The position numbers and the translations under genes are program-made. A DNA stretch of 64,000 nt, taken from NCBI RefSeq assembly GCF_004136575.1, contig NZ_NOIQ01000003.1, positions 62,001 to 126,000 on the forward strand, given 5' to 3'. Under the pieces are notes generated by a model that did not search any database, was not told the DNA's origin, and was given only the letters and a program-made list of their open reading frames with translations. Source of the DNA: Rothia koreensis. Lineage in GTDB: Bacteria > Actinomycetota > Actinomycetes > Actinomycetales > Micrococcaceae. Numbering within the stretch: position 1 is the first letter of the stretch; each line of letters starts with the position of its first letter. Below are positions 58,404 to 64,000 of the stretch, in pieces.

Positions 58404-58440
58404 GACGCCCCGCCGGGTTCCGCCCGGCGGGGCGTCTTTC
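58404..58440 (+). terminator. Intrinsic terminator after eno
   Basis: A perfect 14-bp stem: GACGCCCCGCCGGG (58404-58417) pairs with CCCGGCGGGGCGTC (58423-58436) around TTCCG, followed by TTTC. It is the most classical terminator in the window. Confidence 0.95.
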
Positions 58441-58493
58441 GGTAGAGTAAGGGCTCGAAAGCTTCTTCCCCCGCTCCGAGAGGTTCGATCGCT

Positions 58494-59132
58494 ATGAAGA
58501 ATCCCTTCTCCGCGGTATCGCGCCGCCTCCGTTCCGGGCAGGCCCGGTCCGAGGGGACCTCCACGGGGGACCCGGCCCAGGACCCGGAGACACCGGGTGC
58601 GGGCGGGTCGACGGCGAAGGAGCCGTTCGGATTCGGCTCGTGGCGGCAGCGCCGCGTGGTCGAGCGTGCGGACGAGGAGGACGCCGCCACGTCTGACGAG
58701 AACCAGATGGGCCGCGAGGACTGGAGCGACGTCGAAGAGGCCCCAGAACCCGTCGCAGCCAGGTCCTTTTCGGGACGAACGGTTCTGCTTCTGCTGATCG
58801 TGCTGGCGCTGGTCGTCCCCCTGGCGCCCACGGTGCACCGCTATTTTGCTCAGCAGGCCGAGATCAACAGCCTGGAACAGCAGATCTCGGGGCTCAAGGA
58901 CGAGCAGAAGGACCTCAAGGACCAGAAGGACCGCTGGAACGACGACGACTACGTTCGCCAGCAGGCCCGGGAGCGCCTGTCCTACGTCAGCCCCGGCGAA
59001 ACCCCGTACATCGTGACGGGCAAGGACAAGACCAGCGATCAGGCGGACGATTCGTCGGCCGAGGCGGTCATCTCGAGCCCACCCTCCTGGGGCGAGAATC
59101 TCTGGTCCTCGCTGTCCCAATCCGCCGAGTGA
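58494..59132 (+). CDS. Septum formation initiator, FtsB/DivIC family
   Basis: 212 aa. A divisome protein with a long cytoplasmic, disordered N-terminus (1-95), one transmembrane helix (about 96-113) and an extracytoplasmic coiled coil (118-150, with EINSLEQQISGLKDEQKDLK). The conserved DDYVRQQARERLSYVSPGE segment follows. The N-terminal part is longer than in E. coli FtsB, as usual in actinobacteria. Its place after eno and before DUF501 and ppx is a conserved order in this phylum. The start follows GAGAGG. Confidence 0.9.
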   Translation: MKNPFSAVSRRLRSGQARSEGTSTGDPAQDPETPGAGGSTAKEPFGFGSWRQRRVVERADEEDAATSDENQMGREDWSDVEEAPEPVAARSFSGRTVLLLLIVLALVVPLAPTVHRYFAQQAEINSLEQQISGLKDEQKDLKDQKDRWNDDDYVRQQARERLSYVSPGETPYIVTGKDKTSDQADDSSAEAVISSPPSWGENLWSSLSQSAE

Positions 59133-59174
59133 TCCCTTGGCAACCGTGAACGATCTATCCCGCGAAGGAATCCG

Positions 59175-59777
59175 GTGACTCAGAATCCAGCCCCTCACCA
59201 GCCTCGAGGGTTCGGCGCGAGCCGGGACACCCTCGCACCGACCGAGACGGACCTGCTGGTCCTCTCCCGGGAGCTGGGGCGTCCGGTGCGCGACGTCGTC
59301 GAGATCCCGGCGCGTTGCGTGTGCGGAAATCCGCTGGTTGCCGCCACGGCCCCCCGCTTGTCCAACGGTTCCCCGTTTCCCACCGTGTTCTATCTCGCCC
59401 ATCCGGTCATCACGCAGGCCGCCTCACGGTTGGAGGCCGCGGGGCTGATGTACGAGATGACCGACCGGATCGCACAGGACGACGAGGTCGCGGACGCCTA
59501 CCAGGCCGCGCACCGGAATTATCTGGCGGAGCGGGAGAGGGTCCGTCTCGCGTCCGGTACGGATCCCGTGCCCGAGATCGAGGGGATCTCCGCCGGAGGG
59601 ATGCCCGAACGGGTCAAGTGCCTGCACGCGGTCCTCGGGCACACGCTCTCGGTCGGCACGGGCATCAATCCTTTCGGGGACGAGACCTTTCGCGCGATCG
59701 AACAGTGGTGGACCCCGGAACGCTGCGCGTGCGACCCCGCGTGGCGCCGTGACGAAGATTTGCCGAACGAGTCCTGA
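59175..59777 (+). CDS. DUF501-family protein
   Basis: 200 aa from GTG 59175, after AAGGAA. The family mark is a short Cys motif (RCVCGNP) followed by a FPTVFYLAHP segment. RVKCLHAVLGHTLSVGTGINPFG and a C-terminal CACD complete it. The conserved cysteines and histidines suggest metal binding, but function is unknown. It regularly sits between the divIC-type gene and ppx/gppA, as here, with only short gaps. Confidence 0.9.
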   Translation: MTQNPAPHQPRGFGASRDTLAPTETDLLVLSRELGRPVRDVVEIPARCVCGNPLVAATAPRLSNGSPFPTVFYLAHPVITQAASRLEAAGLMYEMTDRIAQDDEVADAYQAAHRNYLAERERVRLASGTDPVPEIEGISAGGMPERVKCLHAVLGHTLSVGTGINPFGDETFRAIEQWWTPERCACDPAWRRDEDLPNES

Positions 59778-59792
59778 GGAGTACGAGAGAAC

Positions 59793-60764
59793 ATGCGCGT
59801 CGGCGCCATTGACTGCGGTACGAATTCCATTCGCCTTCTCATCGCGGACGTCAAGAAGGCGTCCTCGGAAGGGGAACCGCCCGTCGTCACCGACGTCGTC
59901 CGCGAGATGCGCGTCGTGCGTCTCGGGGCGGGGGTGGACGCCACGGGCTGGCTCGCCCAGGACTCCTTGGACCGCACCTTTGCGGCTGCCGAGGAATACG
60001 CGCGGTTGATCGAGAAGCACAAGGTCAAGCACGTGCGGATGGTCGCGACCAGCGCGACCCGCGATGCGGGGAATCGTCACGCGTTCGTCGAAGGGATCAA
60101 CCAGCGACTCGGCGTCGTTCCCGAGGTGATCTCGGGATCGGAGGAAGCCGAATTGTCCTTCCGGGGCGCGGCCGCAACCATCGGGCCCGTGGGCGAGGGC
60201 CGGGACCTGGTGGTCGACGTGGGCGGCGGTTCCACCGAGTTCGTTCTCGGGGACGCCTCGGGCGTGCTCGCCTCACGGTCGGTCAATATCGGTTGCGTGC
60301 GGCTGACCGAACGCCACCTCAGCTCGAATCCACCGACGGACGGCCAAGTGCGCATGCTTCTGGGCGACGTCGACGTCGCGGTCACGTCCGTTCTCGAAGC
60401 CGTCCCCGTGCGCACGACCACGAGGCTGGTCGGCGTGGCCGGATCGGTCACGACCCTGACGGCCTACGCCCTCGGACTCTCCGAATACGACGCCGAGCGC
60501 ATCCACGGCAGCGAGCTGAGTATCGACGCCGTCTCGTCGGCCGCCGAGGCCCTGACTCGCATGACCCGTGCCGAGAGGGCCGACCTCGGCATCATGCACG
60601 AGGGACGTGCCGATGTCATCGGGGCGGGCGCGCAGATCTGGGCGCGGATCGCCGAACGGGTCGCCGAAATCACCGACGGCGCGGTCACCACGTGTCTCGC
60701 CAGCGAGCACGACATCCTGGACGGCATCGCGTTGTCCGTGGCCGAGGCACGGAAACGGACCTGA
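59793..60764 (+). CDS. Ppx/GppA exopolyphosphatase
   Basis: 323 aa. An ASKHA-fold phosphatase that removes phosphate from polyphosphate or pppGpp. Visible marks are GAIDCGTNSIRLLIADV, the catalytic-region SGSEEAELSFRGAA, and the nucleotide loop VDVGGGSTEFVLG. The C-terminal HD domain of E. coli Ppx is missing, which is the normal short actinobacterial form. The ATG follows GAGAGA. A protease gene starts 3 bp after its stop. Confidence 0.92.
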   Translation: MRVGAIDCGTNSIRLLIADVKKASSEGEPPVVTDVVREMRVVRLGAGVDATGWLAQDSLDRTFAAAEEYARLIEKHKVKHVRMVATSATRDAGNRHAFVEGINQRLGVVPEVISGSEEAELSFRGAAATIGPVGEGRDLVVDVGGGSTEFVLGDASGVLASRSVNIGCVRLTERHLSSNPPTDGQVRMLLGDVDVAVTSVLEAVPVRTTTRLVGVAGSVTTLTAYALGLSEYDAERIHGSELSIDAVSSAAEALTRMTRAERADLGIMHEGRADVIGAGAQIWARIAERVAEITDGAVTTCLASEHDILDGIALSVAEARKRT

Positions 60765-60767
60765 ACC

Positions 60768-62213
60768 ATGATGCGGCACGGTTGGGCCCTTCGGTGGCTC
60801 GCGGCTCTGGCGGTCGTCACGATCGCCTCGACCGTTCCGGTCGCGGCCGCCGAAGCTGAGTCGGGACCTTCCGCGCCGTCGTCGTCCGACCGCACGGACG
60901 AAGAAGTCAGGAAGCGGGAGTACTGGCTCGACGAACTGGGAATCCGTTCCGCGTGGAAACAAGCGACCGGCAAAGGGGTCAAGGTCGCGGTGATCGATAC
61001 GGGCGTCGATGGCAATCACCAGGACCTCTCCGGCAATGTTCTGGACGGCAAGGACGTCTCCGGGGGAGGCAGCCCGGACGGCTGGAAGCCGGTCGGCGCC
61101 GAACCGGAGCACGGAACCCTCGTGGCATCGATGATCGCCGGACACGGCCACGCCGGGCATGGGGGCGATGCGCAAACTGGAGGCGAGCCCGGCCAGGGAC
61201 TCGGAATGATAGGTATCGCCCCCGAGGCGACCGTCGTCCCGATCTCGGTCTGGCTGGGCACGCAGAATCCGGGGAACGTGTCGGTCGAGGACCAGATTCC
61301 CCGGGCCGTCGAGGAAGCGGTCGACTCCGGGGCGAAGGTTGTGAACCTCTCGGTCGGTTCGTCGAAGACGGACTGGCCCGAGTCCTGGGACAAGGCATTC
61401 CAGTACGCCCAGGACCACGACGTCGTGGTGGTCGCCTCGGCGGGCAACCGGGGGTCGGGTGTGACGCAGGTGGGCGCCCCATCGACCATCCCAGGGGTGG
61501 TTTCCGTGGGCGGCGTGGACCGCCAGGGCAAGACGTCCTGGGACTCCTCGGCGCAAGGGATCTCCCTGGCCGTTGCGGCACCGAGCGAAGACCTCATCGG
61601 TGCCCTGCCGAACAACAAGTACGGTCTCTGGTCCGGTACCTCCGCCTCGGCACCGATGGTGTCGGGTGTTCTGGCGCTGATGAGGCAGAAGTACCCCGAC
61701 GAGTCGTCCGCGCAGATCATTCGGCGTCTCATCGACACGGCCGAGGACCGCGGAGACAAAGGCCGGGACCCGCAGTACGGATACGGGATGGTCGACCCGA
61801 TGGCGGCCCTGTCGCGCGATGAGGACGTGTCCGGCACACGCAAGAATCCTCTGGGATCCGTGGAGTCCTGGGCCAAAGTCCATCGCCGGGCGGATCCGAC
61901 GGACGAACCCAGCGAGCCCCCTGCCGAAGAACACCGGGCGGGGGAGCGCATAGCCCCCGTGGCAGCCCCTGAGCCCGCGCCGGGAAACCACGTGAATCTG
62001 CTGTTGCCGGTCGGCCTCATCGCTGCCGTGGCCGGATGGATGTGGTTGCTGGCCTCCGGAACGGTCGCTCGGCTGCGTCGCGTGCTGGGGTCGCCACCCC
62101 ACCCGCCGATGCGCATTCTGGCCGAGAGTCTGGGCTGGACCCGGCGGCGGACGAAGGCCGAACGCGGCGAAAAGAAAGAACGCAGGTCAGATTTCTGGGG
62201 CCCGAGGCAATAA
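60768..62213 (+). CDS. Membrane-anchored subtilisin-like serine protease (mycosin-like)
   Basis: 481 aa S8 peptidase. A signal peptide (about 1-29) is followed by the catalytic triad Asp77 (VAVIDTGVDGNHQDL), His115 (PEHGTLVASMIAG) and Ser292 (WSGTSASAPMVSG). A transmembrane helix near the C-terminus (about 408-428) and a short basic tail anchor it, with the protease outside the cell. This layout equals that of mycosins of type VII secretion, but no ESX gene is near. It might act as a general surface protease. It is probably cotranscribed with ppx. Confidence 0.88.
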   Translation: MMRHGWALRWLAALAVVTIASTVPVAAAEAESGPSAPSSSDRTDEEVRKREYWLDELGIRSAWKQATGKGVKVAVIDTGVDGNHQDLSGNVLDGKDVSGGGSPDGWKPVGAEPEHGTLVASMIAGHGHAGHGGDAQTGGEPGQGLGMIGIAPEATVVPISVWLGTQNPGNVSVEDQIPRAVEEAVDSGAKVVNLSVGSSKTDWPESWDKAFQYAQDHDVVVVASAGNRGSGVTQVGAPSTIPGVVSVGGVDRQGKTSWDSSAQGISLAVAAPSEDLIGALPNNKYGLWSGTSASAPMVSGVLALMRQKYPDESSAQIIRRLIDTAEDRGDKGRDPQYGYGMVDPMAALSRDEDVSGTRKNPLGSVESWAKVHRRADPTDEPSEPPAEEHRAGERIAPVAAPEPAPGNHVNLLLPVGLIAAVAGWMWLLASGTVARLRRVLGSPPHPPMRILAESLGWTRRRTKAERGEKKERRSDFWGPRQ

Positions 62214-62312
62214 ATCGGTGAAATCAGAATGGCGGCGTAAGGTCTTTGGTGACAACATTGGGAGTCGAGACCCTCGCAGTCCACGTGTATCCAAGGGAGT
62301 AGCATTTCTACC

Positions 62313-63698
62313 ATGTCTTTTAACCAAGTTGCGAATGACCGCCCTCGTATTCTCATCGTCGGCGGCGGGTACGTCGGCTTCACCGTTGCCAGCAGGATCC
62401 AGAAGGCCATCAAGGCTTCGGGCGGCGTCGTGACCGTGGTGGATCCCAACCCCTACATGACTTACCTTCCCTTCCTGCCCGAGGTGGCCGCCGGAAACGT
62501 CGAGGGGCGCCACGCGACCGTGCCGCTGCGCCAGCACCTCCAGGACTGCGAGATCCTGGGTGCCAAGGTCGAGAAGATCGATCACGAGTCCAAGACGGCC
62601 ACCGTGCGCGGCAACGACGACGGCGACACCTACGAACTCAAGTACGACCAGGTGGTCATCGGTGCGGGCTCCGTGACCCGCGCCTTCCCGATCCCCGGCC
62701 TGGCCGAGAACGCGATCGGCATGAAGAGCATCGAGGAAGCCGTGCACGTCCGCAACTGGGTCCTCGACCGCATCGAGACCGCATCCTTGCTCAAGGATGA
62801 GGCCGCTCGGCGTCGGGCACTGACCTTCGTGGTGGTCGGCGGCGGCTTCGCCGGTGTCGAGACCATCGCCGAGCTCGAGGACATGGCTCGGGCCGCGGTA
62901 GCGCGCAACTCGCGTCTACGGGTGTCCGACCTCCGTTTCGTGATGGTCGAGGCCATGGGCCGCATCATGCCCGAGGTCCCCGAGGACCGCGCCGAGTCCG
63001 TGGTCGCCCACCTGCGTTCCCGCGGCATCGAGGTTCTGCTCAACACCTCCCTGGGCGAGGTCGACGGGGACACCTGCAAGCTCATCAACATGGGCGACAA
63101 GTCCCCGGCGGGCGAGGTCGAGACTCAGACCCTGATCTGGACCGCCGGAGTCATGGCCGCACCGTTCCTGAAGCAGTCGACGCTGCCGATCGACGAGCGC
63201 GGACGTGTCCGGGTCGGCGCAGACCTGCGTGTGACCGGAGACGACGGCGTCGTCGAAGGTGCCTGGGCGGCAGGCGACAACGCCGCCGTTCCGGACCTGA
63301 CCGGCAAGGGCGTCGGCGGCTTCTGCGTTCCCAACGCCCAGCACGCTTCGCGTCAGGCCGTGACCCTGGCCGAGAACATCATGGCCGCCCGCAATGGCGG
63401 AGAGCTCAAGGACTACTACCACGAGAACCTCGGTGCGGTCGCCGGACTGGGTGCCTACAAGGGCGTGGCCAACATCAAGGGCCGCTCCTTCGAGGGGCCC
63501 CTGGCATGGCTCATGCACCGTGGCTACCACGGGATGGCCATCCCGACCGTCGAGCGGACCACGCGCGTGGCAGCGAACTGGGTGCTCAGCACGGTCTTCG
63601 GCCGGGACACCTCGCCGATCCGGAACGAGCGGACCCCGCGCCGGCCTTTCGAGGAGGCCACGGGTATTGCGCCGAAGGAAGAAAAGGCGCGCATCTGA
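62313..63698 (+). CDS. ndh: Type II NADH dehydrogenase (NDH-2)
   Basis: 461 aa. A single-subunit flavoenzyme that passes electrons from NADH to quinone without pumping protons. The FAD motif is ILIVGGGYVGFTVASRI and the NADH motif VVVGGGFAGVETIAELED. WAAGDNAAVPDLTGKGVGGF and PNAQHASRQAVTLAENI are typical of the family. The C-terminus (about 380-430) should be the amphipathic membrane-binding part. AAGGGAG lies 13 nt before the ATG. It ends in a hairpin terminator and is probably transcribed alone. Confidence 0.93.
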   Translation: MSFNQVANDRPRILIVGGGYVGFTVASRIQKAIKASGGVVTVVDPNPYMTYLPFLPEVAAGNVEGRHATVPLRQHLQDCEILGAKVEKIDHESKTATVRGNDDGDTYELKYDQVVIGAGSVTRAFPIPGLAENAIGMKSIEEAVHVRNWVLDRIETASLLKDEAARRRALTFVVVGGGFAGVETIAELEDMARAAVARNSRLRVSDLRFVMVEAMGRIMPEVPEDRAESVVAHLRSRGIEVLLNTSLGEVDGDTCKLINMGDKSPAGEVETQTLIWTAGVMAAPFLKQSTLPIDERGRVRVGADLRVTGDDGVVEGAWAAGDNAAVPDLTGKGVGGFCVPNAQHASRQAVTLAENIMAARNGGELKDYYHENLGAVAGLGAYKGVANIKGRSFEGPLAWLMHRGYHGMAIPTVERTTRVAANWVLSTVFGRDTSPIRNERTPRRPFEEATGIAPKEEKARI

Positions 63699-63738
63699 TC
63701 CATGATCCCGTCCTCGTGACGATCGACAGCTGAACTAT

Positions 63739-63776
63739 GCACCCCGCACTTTCCTAGGAAGGTGCGGGGTGCGTTT
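63739..63776 (+). terminator. Hairpin terminator after ndh
   Basis: GCACCCCGCAC (63739-63749) pairs with GTGCGGGGTGC (63762-63772), with a short inner TTCC/GGAA stem. GTTTC follows. The tRNA gene starts within 6 bp, so the terminator and tRNA nearly abut. Confidence 0.85.
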
Positions 63777-63777
63777 C

Positions 63778-63851
63778 GCCCCAGTAGCCCAATCGGCAGA
63801 GGCAGCGGACTTAAAATCCGTTCAGTGTGGGTTCGAGTCCCACCTGGGGCA
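63778..63851 (+). tRNA. tRNA with UAA anticodon (Leu), short variable loop
   Basis: The cloverleaf is complete. Acceptor GCCCCAG (63778-63784) pairs with CTGGGGC (63844-63850), with discriminator A at 63851. The anticodon stem GCGGA/TCCGT encloses the loop CTTAAAA with anticodon TAA (63812-63814). T stem GTGGG/CCCAC holds TTCGAGT. The D arm (GCC/GGC stem with AATCGGCAGA) looks like that of leucine tRNAs. The variable loop is only 5 nt (TCAGT), whereas bacterial tRNA-Leu normally has a long variable arm. CC follows the discriminator but a full CCA is not encoded. Confidence 0.85.
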
Positions 63852-63925
63852 CCGCGCACCGCTCGACGCTCTCGCCCGAGAGCGGAATCCCGGGCTCTCG
63901 CCTGCCGCCGACTGGCGGAAATCTG

Positions 63926-63931
63926 TAGAAT
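63926..63931 (+). promoter_or_regulatory. Possible -10 box near the right edge
   Basis: TAGAAT lies in the 147 bp after the tRNA and may drive a gene beyond the window. A small hairpin (CGCTCT/AGAGCG at 63867-63884) precedes it. No gene can be supported in this last stretch. Confidence 0.3.
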
Positions 63932-64000
63932 GGAGAAAATCCCGGGTTCGCACGGGCCGAGCAGCTCGCAGTGTCGGGCAGTTCGGGAGTCCACCGCTTG

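Noticed and set aside
63778-64000. Integrated element at the tRNA 3' end
   Set aside because: No integrase, repeat of the tRNA end or atypical composition is seen in the 150 bp available after the tRNA.

Overview
The window is high-GC DNA from an actinobacterium, most likely a member of the Micrococcaceae (Arthrobacter-like). Four things point there: the choline oxidase closely resembles the Arthrobacter globiformis enzyme, the succinate dehydrogenase order is sdhC-sdhD-sdhA-sdhB, a DUF6350-type membrane protein sits directly before purN-purH, and many genes look leaderless, with a TANNNT box ending 6-7 bases before the ATG. The content is mostly chromosomal housekeeping and catabolic genes. 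I saw no insertion sequence, prophage, CRISPR array or rRNA. The last gene is a tRNA with a UAA anticodon and an unexpectedly short variable loop. The genus is an inference.

Layout. 1-5 kb (minus strand): a truncated ferritin-like/VIT1 metal transporter, an MFS exporter, an uncharacterised HNHr/TY-Chap-like protein and an aldo/keto reductase. 5-6.6 kb: an EntS-like MFS protein (plus). 6.7-12 kb (minus): an osmoprotection operon betT-betB-codA that takes up choline and oxidises it to glycine betaine. 12.2-15.9 kb (minus): a large SWIM/SNF2 helicase. 16.1-16.7 kb: a small gene overlapping a PIN-domain (VapC-like) toxin. 16.8-18.2 kb: a GT4 glycosyltransferase. 18.3-23 kb: a DUF6350 membrane protein, a small membrane protein, and purN and purH.

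23.1-29.9 kb: a sugar-acid cluster with a LacI regulator, uronate isomerase, fructuronate reductase, mannonate dehydratase, gluconokinase and a BASS-type transporter. Together these take hexuronates to 2-keto-3-deoxygluconate and phosphorylate gluconate. KDG kinase and KDPG aldolase are not in the window. 30.3-33.6 kb (minus): a fused beta-phosphoglucomutase/GH65 disaccharide phosphorylase. 33.8-36 kb: glyA-folD one-carbon genes. 36-40.5 kb: a small membrane protein, xth, trpS, a 2H phosphoesterase and a mannose-1-phosphate guanylyltransferase. 40.9-44.4 kb: sdhCDAB. 44.5-45.7 kb: an M20 amidohydrolase.

45.9-56.9 kb: a nucleoside uptake and salvage locus. A BMP lipoprotein, an ABC ATPase and two permeases import nucleosides. 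Cdd, DeoA and Add then break them down, and MazG follows. 57.1-64 kb: eno, the divisome protein DivIC/FtsB, DUF501, Ppx/GppA, a membrane-anchored subtilisin-like protease, type II NADH dehydrogenase and the tRNA. Strong GC-rich hairpin terminators separate several of these units.
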